This document shows, piece by piece, positions 24,027-36,749 of a stretch of DNA of 64,000 nt. The position numbers and the translations under genes were made by a program. Source of the DNA: Anisus vortex. Its lineage: Eukaryota; Mollusca; Gastropoda; Planorbidae. Below the pieces are notes generated by a model. That model did not search any database. It was not told the origin of the DNA and saw only the letters and a program-made list of their open reading frames with translations. The first letter of the stretch is position 1. Each line of letters starts with the position of its first letter. The DNA is taken from NCBI GenBank assembly GCA_949126835.1, contig OX421499.1, forward strand, positions 7,643,026 to 7,707,025, written 5' to 3'.

Positions 24027-25968
24027 TAACTATAACACTTGACTTAAGGTAGGTAAATCAATTGATCTCACTAACTGTAACGCTTGACTTATGGAAGGTA
24101 AATCTATTGATTTCACTAACTGTAACGCTTGACTTAAGGTAGGTTAATCTATTGATTTCACTAACTGTAACGCTTGACTTAAGGTAGGTTAATCAATTGA
24201 TTTCACTGACTGTAACGCTTGACTTACGGCAGGTAAATCAATTGATTTCACTGACTGTAACGTTTGACTTAAGGTAGGTAAATCAATTGATTTCACTAAC
24301 TGTAACGCTTGACTTATGGTAGGTAAATCTATTGATTTCACTAACTGTAACGCTTGACTTAAGGTAGGTAAATCAATTGATTTCACTCACTGTAACGCTT
24401 GACTTATGGTAGGTAAATCAATAGATTTGACTAATTTTAACGCTTGACTTATGGAAGGTAAATCAATTGATTTCACTGACTGTAACGCTTGACTTACGGC
24501 AGGTAAATCAATTGATTTCAATGACTGTAACGCTTGACTTAAGGTAGGTAAATCTATTGATTTCACTAACTGTAACGCTTGACTTATGGTAGGTTAATAT
24601 ATAGATTACACTAACTCTAACGCTTGACTTATGGTAGGTAAATCTATTGATATCACTAACTGTAACGCTTGACTTATGGCAGGTAAATCAATTGATTTCA
24701 CTGAATGTAACGCTTGACTTAAGGTAGGTAAATCAATTGATTTCACTAACTGTAACGCTTGACTTATGGTAGGTAAATCTATTGATTTCACTAACTGTAA
24801 CGCTTGACATGGCAGGTAAATCAATTGATTTCACTCACTGTAACGCTTGACTTATGGTAGGTAAATCAATAGATTTGACTAATTTTAACGCTTGACTTAT
24901 GGTAGGTAAATCAATTGATTTCACTGACTGTAACGCTTGACTTACGGCAGGTAAATCAATTGATTTCAATGACTGTAACGCTTGACTTAAGGTAGGTAAA
25001 TCTATTGATTTCACTAACTGTAACGCTTGACTTATGGTAGGTAAATATATAGATTACACTAACTCTAACGCTTGACTTATGGTAGGTAAATCTATTGATA
25101 TCACTAACTGTAACGCTTGACTTATGGTAGGTAAATCTATTGATTTCACTAACTGTAACGCTTGACTAAAGGTAGGTAAATCAATTGATTTCACTTACTG
25201 TAACGCTTGACTTATGGCAGGTAAATCAATTGATTTCACTGACTGTAACGCTTGACTAAAGGTAGGTAAATCAATTGTATTCACTTACTGTAACGCTTGA
25301 CTTATGGCAGGTAAATCAATTGATTTCACTGACTGTAACGCTTGACTTAAGGTAAGTAAATCAATTGATTTCACTTACTGTAACGCTTGACTTATGGCAG
25401 GTAAATCAATTGATTTCACTGACTGTAACGCTTGACTTAAGGTAGGTAAATCAATTGATTTCACTAACTGTAACGCTTGACTTATGGTAGGTAAATCAAT
25501 TGATTTGACTAATTTTAACGCTTGACTTATGGTAGGTAAATCAATTGATTTCACTGACTGTAACGCTTGACTTACGGCAGGTAAATCAATTGATTTCACT
25601 GACTGTAACGCTTGACTTAAGGTAGGTAAATCAATTGATTTCACTAACTGTAACGCTTGACTTATGGTAGGTAAATATATAGATTACACTAACTCTAACG
25701 CTTGACTTAAGGTAGGTTAATAAATTGATTTCACTAACTGTAACGCTTGACTTATGGTAGGTAAATCTATTGATTTCACTAACTGTAACGCTTGACTAAA
25801 GGTAGGTAAATCAATTGATTTCACTGACTGTAACGCTTGACTTACGGCAGGTAAATCAATTGATTTTACTGACTGTAACGCTTGACTTATGGTAGGTAAA
25901 TATATATAGATTACACTAACTCTAAAGCTTGACTTATGGTAGGTAAATCTATTGATATCACTTACGGT
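24027..25968. repeat. 45-bp minisatellite in gene B intron
   Basis: About 43 copies of a 45-bp unit (GGTAGGTAAATCAATTGATT, then TCACTAACTGTAACGCTTGA, then CTTAA) with recurring blocks of variants, for example units starting TATATAGATTACACTAACTC. Minus-strand frames of repeated KSIDLPTLSQALQLV remain open because 45 is divisible by three; they are intronic and not called genes. Confidence 0.93.
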
Positions 25969-26060
25969 AAATCTGAGTGAAAATAGGATCTCAAAGAGTA
26001 GAAGTGTACGTTCACATAATGATCTAACTGAGACTTGTCCACGGTTATAAACGTGATATC

Positions 26061-26560
26061 AGGGGAATCTGTAATGTATCATTGGGATCAAGATAATTAC
26101 AATTGATACCATGATGGGCGAATCTGTGATGTATCATTGGGATCAAGATAATTACAATTGGTATCATTATGGGGATCTGTGATGTATCATTGGGATCAAA
26201 ATAATTACAATTGATACCATGATGGGGGGAATCTGTAATGTATCATTGGGATCAAGATAATTACAATTAATACCATGATGGGGGAATCTGTAATGTATCA
26301 TTGGGATCAAGATAATTACAATTGTGATCATTATGGGGATCTGTAATGAATAATTGGGATCAAGATAATTACAATTAATACCATGATGGGGGAATCTGTA
26401 ATGTATCATTGGGATCAAGATAATTACAATTGATACCATGATGGGGGAATCTGTGATGTATCATTGGGATCAAGATAATTACAATTGAGATCATTATGGG
26501 GATCTGTAATGTATCGTTGGGATCAAGATAATTAATTACAAATTCGATCATTATAGGGAT
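26061..26560. repeat. 54-bp minisatellite in gene B intron
   Basis: About nine copies of a 50-57-bp unit containing TCATTGGGATCAAGATAATT and CATGATGGGG. It continues almost directly from the 45-bp array and ends about 115 bases from exon 26676-26796. Confidence 0.9.
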
Positions 26561-26675
26561 CTGTAATGCATCATCGGAATTACAAAACAACAACAGCAAA
26601 AGGCAACAACGAACATGAGGACAATACAGATTGAAGATGCCGCAGACCCTCATCATGGGCCGTCCGAGGACTTAC

Positions 26676-26796
26676 AACTTACAAGTCGCAAATTTCTGAA
26701 TGCACTCTTCGTGACATGGCAGGCTCTCAGTGCACGCCCGGTACTTCTCATACAGAGATTCGCCATTGGTGTAGTACAGCTGCAAGCCAACAACGG
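26676..26796 (-). CDS. PEBP-like gene B, first visible exon: Cys-rich segment
   Basis: Exon of 121 bases with acceptor TTTATATTTGCAG and donor GTT|GTAAGT; another donor 7 bases earlier in the transcript (ACTT|GTAAGT, exon low end 26683) would break the phase with the next exon. The product includes YYTNGESLYEKYRACTESL and then PCHEECIQKFATCK, with five Cys that could form disulfides in a secreted protein. It has two extra bases at each end, exactly as the first visible exon of gene A, and both exons end in a C-x(n)-C-x-x-L pattern. The exon with start codon and signal peptide should lie upstream (above 26.8 kb), but I could not find it. Confidence 0.65.
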
Positions 26797-26937
26797 CTGC
26801 AAATATAAATATATATCAATCATCAATATACATTATTACCGTGAGTTTGTTTATATATATATATGTTTGTAAATTTATTTATAGACATTTATTTATATTT
26901 GTGTTCGCTATAGGCGCCTAGTCCGTTTGACCAATCG

Positions 26938-27240
26938 ACACAAAAGTTAAATGTATAAATTGAAAACGTCCTCCAAAAGAACTTTTTATTATATGAACAA
27001 TATTGTTTAATTCGTTAATTAAAAAAAAACAACTTAGACCTATAAGGCCTACTATCACCGTGTGTTAAGGTTCTTAACTGTACCGCCATTTCAGAATGAT
27101 CTTCCTTTGAAAAACGTTCAATTAAAAAAAAAGAGCAAAAACTGAATAACGAAAGATACGCTCTCACTACAGTATATTTTCTCTTTTAACAAACATCTTA
27201 AACATTCGTTTCTACGTCATTTTGACGGGCATAACCACTA

Positions 27241-27262
<22 letters not shown>
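26938..27262. repeat. Dispersed repeat, intact copy, with (TA)n end
   Basis: Sequence from CAAAAGTTAAATGTATAAAT to a (TA)n run. It matches 48629-48797 plus 50628-50809, which is the same repeat split by a LINE. Shared landmarks are GCCATTTCAGAATGATC and GTCATTTTGACGGGCATAAC. Family unknown. Confidence 0.75.
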
Positions 27263-27274
<12 letters not shown>

Positions 27275-27469
27275 GAAAAATAATAAAGACACAAATAATA
27301 AAATGGGTTTAACTTTACTGGGTTCGGAAAAGGGAATGGGGGGGGGGAAGAGGGGGGACGGGCGCGGGCAAAAAACGGGGGGGAAGGGGGCGAGGGATCT
27401 GTTCGCCATTTTTTTTTTTAACTCGGGAAAAAGAAATTAATTTTAATATTGACAAAGAAAAAAGGAATT
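27263..27469. other. Poly-G-rich segment
   Basis: Contains GGGGGGGGGAAGAGGGGGG and similar tracts at about 27338-27390, able in principle to form G-quadruplexes on the plus strand. No gene. Confidence 0.6.
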
Positions 27470-30400
27470 TTTGAATCGAGAGTTGGTTCAATCAGTCAAC
27501 ATTGACTGTTTTTCTAACTCAAGAGTTTGTTCAATCAGTCACAACATAAATTGTTTCTGACTCAAGATTTGGTTCAATTAGTCAACGTTAACTGTTTCTG
27601 ACTCAAGAGTTGGTTCAATCAGTCAACACTAACTGTTTCTGACTCAAGAGTCGGTTCAATCAGTCAATATTAACTGTTTCTGGCTCAAGAGTCGGTTCAA
27701 TCATTCAACATTTACTGTTTTTCTGACTCAAGAGTTGGTTCAATCAGTCAACATTAACTGTTTTTCTGACTCAAGAATTGATTCAATCAGTCAACATTAA
27801 CTGTTTCTGACTCAAGAATCGGTTCAATCAGTCAACATTAACTGTTTCTGACACAAGAGTCGGTTCAATCAGTCAACATTAACTGTCTCTAACTCAAGAG
27901 TCGGTTCAATCAGTCAACATTAACTGTTTCTGACTCAAGAGTCGGTTCAATCAGTCAACATTAACTGTTTCTGACTCAAGAGTTGGTTCAATCAGTCAGC
28001 ATTAACTGTTTCTGATTCAAGAGTCGGTTCAATAAGTTAACATTTACTGTTTCTGACTCAAGAGTTGGTTCAAACAGTCAACATTAACAGTTTCTGACTC
28101 AAGAGTCGGTTTAATCAGTCAACATTAACTGTTTCTGACTCAAGAGTCGGTTCAATCAGTCAACATTAACTGTTTCTGACTCAAGAGTTGGTTCAATCAG
28201 TCAACGTTAACTGTTTCTGACTCAAGAATCGGTTCAATCAGTCAACATTAACTGTTTCTGACTCAAGAGTTGGTCTAATCGGTCAACATCAACTGTTTCT
28301 GACTCAAGAATCGGTTGAATCAGCCAACATTAACTGTTTCTGACTCAAGAATCGGTTCAATCAGTCATCATTAACTGTTTCTGACTCAAGAGTTGGTCCA
28401 ATCAGTCAACATTAACTGTTTCTGACTGAAGAATCGGTTGAATCAGCCAACATTAACTGTTTCTGACTCAAGAATTGATTCAATCAGTCATCATTAACTG
28501 TTTCTGACTCAAGAGTTGGTCCAATCAGTCAACATTGACTGTTTCTGACTCAAGAATCGGTTTAATCAGTCAACATTAACTGTTTCTTACTCAAGAGTTG
28601 GTTCAAACAGTCAACATTAACAGTTTGTGACTCAAGAGTCGGTTTAATCAGTCAACATTAACTGTTTCTGACTCAAGAATCGGTTGAATCAGCCAACATT
28701 AACTGTTTCTGACTCAAGAATCGGTTCAATCAGTCATCATTAACTGTTTCTGACTCAAGAGTTGGTCCAATCAGTCAACATTAACTGTTTCTGACTGAAG
28801 AATCGGTTGAATCAGCCAACATTAACTGTTTCTGACTCAAGAATCGGTTCAATCAGTCATCATTAACTGTTTCTGAATCAAGAGTTGGTCCAATCAGTCA
28901 ACATTAACTGTTTCTGACTCAAGAATCGGTTGAATCAGCCAACATTAACTGTTTCTGACTCAAGAATTGATTCAATCAGCCATCATTAACTGTTTCTGAC
29001 TCAAGAGTTGGTCCAATCAGTCAACATTGACTGTTTCTGACTCAAGAATCGGTTTAATCAGTCAACATTAACTGTTTCTGACTCAAGAGTTGGTTCAAAC
29101 AGTCAACATTAACAGTTTGTGACTCAAGAGTCGGTTTAATCAGTCAACATTAACTGTTTCTGACTCAAGAGTCGGTTCAATCAGTCAACATTAACTGTTT
29201 CTGACACAAGAGTCGGTTCAATCAGTCAACATTAACTGTTTCTGACTCAAGAGTCGGTTCAATCAGTCGACATTAACTGTTTCTGACTCAAGAGTCGGTT
29301 CAATCAGTCAACATTAACTGTTTCTGACTCAAGAGTTGGTTCAATCAGTCAACATTAACTGTTTCTGATTCAAGAGTCGGTTCAATCAACATTTACTGTT
29401 TCTGACTCAAGAGTTGGTTCAAACAGTCAACATTAACAGTTTCTGACTCAAGAGTCGGTTTAATCAGTCAACATTAACTGTTTCTGACTCAAGAGTCGGT
29501 TCAATCAGTCAAAATTAACTGTTTCTGACTCAAGAGTTGGTTCAATCAGTCAACGTTTACTGTTTCTGACTCAAGAATCGGTTCAATCAGTCAACATTAA
29601 CTGTTTCTGACTCAAGAGTTGGTCTAATCAGTCAACATTAACTGTTTCTGACTCAAGAATCGGTTGAATCAGCCAACATTAACTGTTTCTGACTCTAGAA
29701 TCGGTTCAATTAGTCATCATTAACTGTTTCTGACTTAAGAGTTGGTCCAATCAGTCAACATTAACTGTTTCTGACTCAAGAATCGGTTTAATCAGTCAAC
29801 ATAACTGTTTCTGACTCAAGAGTTGGTTCAATCAGTCAACATTAACTGTTTTTCTGACTCAAGAATAGGTTCAATCAGTCAGCATTAACTATTTCTGACT
29901 CAAGAGTCGGTTCAATCAGTCAAAATTAACTGTTTCTGACTCAAGAGTTGGTTCAATCAGTCAACGTTTACTGTTTCTGACTTAAGAGTTGGTCCAATCA
30001 GTCAACATTAACTGTTTCTGACTCAAGAATCGGTTTAATCAGTCAACATAACTGTTTCTGACTCAAGAGTTGGTTCAATCAGTCAACATTAACTGTTTTT
30101 CTGACTCAAGAATAGGTTCAATCAGTCAGCATTAACTATTTCTGACTCAAGAGTAGGTTCAATCAGTCAACATTAACTGTTTCTGACTCAAGAGTTGGTT
30201 CAATCAGTCAAGATTAACTGTTTCTGACTCAAGAATCGGTTCAATCAGTCAACATTAACTGTTTCTGACTCAAGAATCGGTTCAATCAGTCAACATTAAC
30301 TGTTTCTGACTCAAGAGTTGTTTCAATCAGTCAACATTAACTGTTTCTGACTCAAGAATCGGTTCAATCAGTCAAAATTAACTGTTTCTGACTCAAGAGT

Positions 30401-33400
30401 TGGTCCAATCAGTCATATTAACTGTTTCTGACCCAAGAATCGGTCCAATCAGTCAACATTAACTGTTTCTGACTAAAGAGTTGGTCCAATCAGTAAACAG
30501 TAACTGTTTCTGACTCAAGAATCGGTTCAATCAGTCAACATTAACTGTTTCTGACTCAAGATTTGGTCCAATCAGTCAACATGAACTGTTTCTGACTCAA
30601 GAATCGGTTCAATCAGTCAACATTAACTGTTTCTGACTCAAGAGTTGGTTCAATCTGTCAACATCAACTGTTTCTGACTCAAGAGTTGGTTCAATCAGTC
30701 AACGTTAACTGTTTCTGACTCAAGAATCGGTTCAATCAGTCAACATTAACTGTTTCTGACTCAAGAGTTGGTCTAATCGGTCAACATCAACTGTTTCTGA
30801 CTCAAGAATCGGTTGAATCAGCCAACATTAACTGTTTCTGACTCAAGAGTTGGTTCAAACAGTCAACATTAACAGTTTGTGACTCAAGAGTCGGTTTAAT
30901 CAGTCAACATTAATTGTTTCTGACTCAAGAATCGGTTGAATCAGCCAACATTAACTGTTTCTGACTCAAGAATCGGTTCAATCAGTCATCATTAACTGTT
31001 TCTGACTCAAGAGTTGGTCCAATCAGTCAACATTAACTGTTTCTGACTGAAGAATCGGTTGAATCAGCCAACATTAACTGTTTCTGACTCAAGAATCGGT
31101 TCAATCAGTCATCATTAACTGTTTCTGAATCAAGAGTTGGTCCAATCAGTCAACATTAACTGTTTCTGACTCAAGAATTGATTCAATCAGCCATCATTAA
31201 CTGTTTCTGACTCAAGAGTTGGTCCAATCAGTCAACATTGACTGTTTCTGACTCAAGAATCGGTTTAATCAGTCAACATTAACTGTTTCTGACTCAAGAG
31301 TTGGTTCAAACAGTCAACATTAACAGTTTGTGACTCAAGAGTCGGTTTAATCAGTCAACATTAACTGTTTCTGACTCAAGAGTCGGTTCAATCAGTCAAC
31401 ATTAACTGTTTCTGACTCAAGAGTCGGTTCAATCAGTCGACATTAACTGTTTCTGACTCAAGAGTCGGTTCAATCAGTCAACATTAACTGTTTCTGACTC
31501 AAGAGTTGGTTCAATCAGTCAACATTAACTGTTTCTGATTCAAGAGTCGGTTCAATCAACATTTACTGTTTCTGACTCAAGAGTTGGTTCAAACAGTCAA
31601 CATTAACAGTTTCTGACTCAAGAGTCGGTTTAATCAGTCAACATTAACTGTTTCTGACTCAAGAGTCGGTTCAATCAGTCAAAATTAACTGTTTCTGACT
31701 CAAGAGTTGGTTCAATCAGTCAACGTTTACTGTTTCTGACTCAAGAATCGGTTCAATCAGTCAACATTAACTGTTTCTGACTCAAGAGTTGGTCTAATCA
31801 GTCAACATTAACTGTTTCTGACTCAAGAATCGGTTGAATCAGCCAACATTAACTGTTTCTGACTCAAGAATCGGTTCAATTAGTCATCATTAACTGTTTC
31901 TGACTTAAGAGTTGGTCCAATCAGTCAACATTAACTGTTTCTGACTCAAGAATCGGTTTAATCAGTCAACATAACTGTTTCTGACTCAAGAGTCGGTTCA
32001 ATCAGTCAACATTAACTGTTTTTCTGACTCAAGAATAGGTTCAATCAGTCAGCATTAACTATTTCTGACTCAAGAGTCGGTTCAATCAGTCAAAATTAAC
32101 TGTTTCTGACTCAAGAGTTGGTTCAATCAGTCAACGTTTACTGTTTCTGACTTAAGAGTTGGTCCAATCAGTCAACATTAACTGTTTCTGACTCAAGAAT
32201 CGGTTTAATCAGTCAACATAACTGTTTCTGACTCAAGAGTTGGTTCAATCAGTCAACATTAACTGTTTTTCTGACTCAAGAATAGGTTCAATCAGTCAGC
32301 ATTAACTATTTCTGACTCAAGAGTAGGTTCAATCAGTCAACATTTACTGTTTCTGACTCAAGAGTTGGTTCAATCAGTCAAGATTAACTGTTTCTGACTC
32401 AAGAATCGGTTCAATCAGTCAACATTAACTGTTTCTGACTCAAGAATCGGTTCAATCAGTCAACATTAACTGTTTCTGACTCAAGAGTTGTTTCAATCAG
32501 TCAACATTAACTGTTTCTGACTCAAGAATCGGTTCAATCAGTCAAAATTAACTGTTTCTGACTCAAGAGTTGGTCCAATCAGTCATATTAACTGTTTCTG
32601 ACCCAAGAATCGGTCCAATCAGTCAACATTAACTGTTTCTGACTAAAGAGTTGGTCCAATCAGTAAACAGTAACTGTTTCTGACTCAAGAATCGGTTCAA
32701 TCAGTCAACATTAACTGTTTCTGACTCAAGAGTCGGTTCAATCAGTCAAAATTAACTGTTTCTGACTCAAGAGTTGGTTCAATCAGTCAACGTTTACTGT
32801 TTCTGACTTAAGAGTTGGTCCAATCAGTCAACATTAACTGTTTCTGACTCAAGAATCGGTTTAATCAGTCAACATAACTGTTTCTGACTCAAGAGTTGGT
32901 TCAATCAGTCAACATTAACTGTTTTTCTGACTCAAGAATAGGTTCAATCAGTCAGCATTAACTATTTCTGACTCAAGAGTAGGTTCAATCAGTCAACATT
33001 AACTGTTTCTGACTCAAGAGTTGGTTCAATCAGTCAAGATTAACTGTTTCTGACTCAAGAATCGGTTCAATCAGTCAACATTAACTGTTTCTGACTCAAG
33101 AATCGGTTCAATCAGTCAACATTAACTGTTTCTGACTCAAGAGTTGTTTCAATCAGTCAACATTAACTGTTTCTGACTCAAGAATCGGTTCAATCAGTCA
33201 AAATTAACTGTTTCTGACTCAAGAGTTGGTCCAATCAGTCATATTAACTGTTTCTGACCCAAGAATCGGTCCAATCAGTCAACATTAACTGTTTCTGACT
33301 AAAGAGTTGGTCCAATCAGTAAACAGTAACTGTTTCTGACTCAAGAATCGGTTCAATCAGTCAACATTAACTGTTTCTGACTCAAGATTTGGTCCAATCA

Positions 33401-35697
33401 GTCAACATGAACTGTTTCTGACTCAAGAATCGGTTCAATCAGTCAACATTAACTGTTTCTGACTCAAGAGTTGGTTCAATCTGTCAACATCAACTGTTTC
33501 TGACTCAAGAGTTGGTTCAATCAGTCAACGTTAACTGTTTCTGACTCAAGAATCGGTTCAATCAGTCAACATTAACTGTTTCTGACTCAAGAGTTGGTCT
33601 AATCGGTCAACATCAACTGTTTCTGACTCAAGAATCGGTTGAATCAGCCAACATTAACTGTTTCTGACTCAAGAGTTGGTTCAAACAGTCAACATTAACA
33701 GTTTGTGACTCAAGAGTCGGTTTAATCAGTCAACATTAATTGTTTCTGACTCAAGAATCGGTTGAATCAGCCAACATTAACTGTTTCTGACTCAAGAATC
33801 GGTTCAATCAGTCATCATTAACTGTTTCTGACTCAAGAGTTGGTCCAATCAGTCAACATTAACTGTTTCTGACTGAAGAATCGGTTGAATCAGCCAACAT
33901 TAACTGTTTCTGACTCAAGAATCGGTTCAATCAGTCATCATTAACTGTTTCTGAATCAAGAGTTGGTCCAATCAGTCAACATTAACTGTTTCTGACTCAA
34001 GAATTGATTCAATCAGCCATCATTAACTGTTTCTGACTCAAGAGTTGGTCCAATCAGTCAACATTGACTGTTTCTGACTCAAGAATCGGTTTAATCAGTC
34101 AACATTAACTGTTTCTGACTCAAGAGTTGGTTCAAACAGTCAACATTAACAGTTTGTGACTCAAGAGTCGGTTTAATCAGTCAACATTAACTGTTTCTGA
34201 CTCAAGAGTCGGTTCAATCAGTCAACATTAACTGTTTCTGACTCAAGAGTCGGTTCAATCAGTCGACATTAACTGTTTCTGACTCAAGAGTCGGTTCAAT
34301 CAGTCAACATTAACTGTTTCTGACTCAAGAGTTGGTTCAATCAGTCAACATTAACTGTTTCTGATTCAAGAGTCGGTTCAATCAACATTTACTGTTTCTG
34401 ACTCAAGAGTTGGTTCAAACAGTCAACATTAACAGTTTCTGACTCAAGAGTCGGTTTAATCAGTCAACATTAACTGTTTCTGACTCAAGAGTCGGTTCAA
34501 TCAGTCAAAATTAACTGTTTCTGACTCAAGAGTTGGTTCAATCAGTCAACGTTTACTGTTTCTGACTCAAGAATCGGTTCAATCAGTCAACATTAACTGT
34601 TTCTGACTCAAGAGTTGGTCTAATCAGTCAACATTAACTGTTTCTGACTCAAGAATCGGTTGAATCAGCCAACATTAACTGTTTCTGACTCAAGAATCGG
34701 TTCAATTAGTCATCATTAACTGTTTCTGACTTAAGAGTTGGTCCAATCAGTCAACATTAACTGTTTCTGACTCAAGAATCGGTTTAATCAGTCAACATAA
34801 CTGTTTCTGACTCAAGAGTCGGTTCAATCAGTCAACATTAACTGTTTTTCTGACTCAAGAATAGGTTCAATCAGTCAGCATTAACTATTTCTGACTCAAG
34901 AGTCGGTTCAATCAGTCAAAATTAACTGTTTCTGACTCAAGAGTTGGTTCAATCAGTCAACGTTTACTGTTTCTGACTTAAGAGTTGGTCCAATCAGTCA
35001 ACATTAACTGTTTCTGACTCAAGAATCGGTTTAATCAGTCAACATAACTGTTTCTGACTCAAGAGTTGGTTCAATCAGTCAACATTAACTGTTTTTCTGA
35101 CTCAAGAATAGGTTCAATCAGTCAGCATTAACTATTTCTGACTCAAGAGTAGGTTCAATCAGTCAACATTTACTGTTTCTGACTCAAGAGTTGGTTCAAT
35201 CAGTCAAGATTAACTGTTTCTGACTCAAGAATCGGTTCAATCAGTCAACATTAACTGTTTCTGACTCAAGAATCGGTTCAATCAGTCAACATTAACTGTT
35301 TCTGACTCAAGAGTTGTTTCAATCAGTCAACATTAACTGTTTCTGACTCAAGAATCGGTTCAATCAGTCAAAATTAACTGTTTCTGACTCAAGAGTTGGT
35401 CCAATCAGTCATATTAACTGTTTCTGACCCAAGAATCGGTCCAATCAGTCAACATTAACTGTTTCTGACTAAAGAGTTGGTCCAATCAGTAAACAGTAAC
35501 TGTTTCTGACTCAAGAATCGGTTCAATCAGTCAACATTAACTGTTTCTGACTCAAGATTTGGTCCAATCAGTCAACATGAACTGTTTCTGACTCAAGAAT
35601 CGGTTCAATCAGTCAACATTAACTGTTTCTGACTCAAGAGTTGGTTCAATCTGTCAACATCAACTGTTTCTGACTCAAGAGTCGGTTCAATCAGTCG
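27470..35697. repeat. 41-bp satellite array, 8.2 kb, with higher-order structure
   Basis: About 200 copies of a 41-bp unit (GAGTTGGTTCAATCAGTCAA, CATTAACTGTTTCTGACTCA, A). Diagnostic variant blocks recur at long distance: the AGTCATATTA block appears at 30411, 32581, 33237 and 35407, giving spacings of 2170, 656 and 2170 bases. So the array has grown by duplicating multi-unit blocks, one of which is itself partly re-duplicated. It lies upstream of the first visible exon of gene B. Confidence 0.95.
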
Positions 35698-36106
35698 ATC
35701 TCATGTAGGTTTGAACCCAGCCCCCCCCCCCCAGAGAAAAAAAAACGATGCTCATCAACTCCTTTTCTATATTGTGATAAACGCTTTATCTTATTACATT
35801 CCCGGATTTATTTATTTCTTTATCCAAGGATCTTCCCCAAATGGGGATTGATTTGGTTGGCACCTTTTGAGAGGGGGGTTTTGTTTCTAGTGTCGGTCGA
35901 GGTACATTTTATGGACCGACTCTTTATGTGTGACCAATCATTTTCGACTTTTAATGCTTTTAAAAAAAAAATCTTTGCAGATCATGTGTCTAGGGCATTC
36001 AGCCAGTTCTAATCTCGACTTTCTCATTTGTAATGAAAAGATTAGTTTTTAGTTATTATACTATTAAAAAAATATTTGTTGACAGTGAGTGTGTGCGTGC
36101 GTGTGT
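35698..36106. other. Unique flank between satellite and LTR element
   Basis: AT-rich, with a poly-C tract at about 35720; ends in a GT-rich run next to the LTR target site. No exon for gene A or B was recognised. Confidence 0.5.
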
Positions 36107-36110
36107 GTTT

Positions 36111-36736
36111 TGTTATGGCCCTTTAGGTTGATTATTATTATTACGACTCGTTAAATCGGATTCAATGAATATAGTTGTATCTTTATTAGAAGTCTCTAGA
36201 TTCTGCTAATCTGTAGCCCAAGCTAGGGGTTCTTTGACTGACAGGTCTATGCAGCAATGTAGTTATATTCGTGATAATTATCTTCATCACATTTCTCAAC
36301 AATGATAGATCAAACAACTCCAGTTGTTGAATAAACAATTTTATTTAAATTGTAGACTCAATATAAACGATCAATAAACTTTATCAACTGATGGCAACAT
36401 AAGTATCAATAACATGGCATTATATGTACAAGTATGAATATAGCGACTTCACTCGACAAACTTCTGAACTGAACTAACTTTAAGGAGGTCGGGACTTTCC
36501 AAAGAAAACTATCATCGAAGATTCTACAGGGTCTTAATACGCATTTTAACCTCTTTCTCTATAATTACTACGATCCAGAATTATCCTCCAATTTCCACGG
36601 GATTTGAACGAATTATTTTATTTAAACTGCCCTCAGGGCATAAAGGTCAAACCTTGGTCGCCTTGGACTCTGATACGCACTTGTTAAGAGGTCAATGCCT
36701 TACTACGTCATTCATTTATGACCGATATTCGTAACA
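36111..36736 (-). repeat. LTR (3' LTR of the minus-strand element)
   Basis: 626 bp, starting TGTTATGGCC and ending TTCGTAACA on the plus strand; pairs with 41795-42420. Read on the minus strand it contains AATAAA, which could serve as a polyadenylation signal. Confidence 0.95.
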
Positions 36737-36749
36737 TCCCCCCCCTTCT
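36737..36749 (-). promoter_or_regulatory. Polypurine tract
   Basis: AGAAGGGGGGGGA on the minus strand, directly next to the start of the 3' LTR: the expected primer site for plus-strand DNA synthesis. Confidence 0.85.

Noticed and set aside
24189..25644. Frames with KSIDLPTLSQALQLV repeats
   Set aside because: 45-bp intronic array; interrupted repeatedly and without start or splice context.
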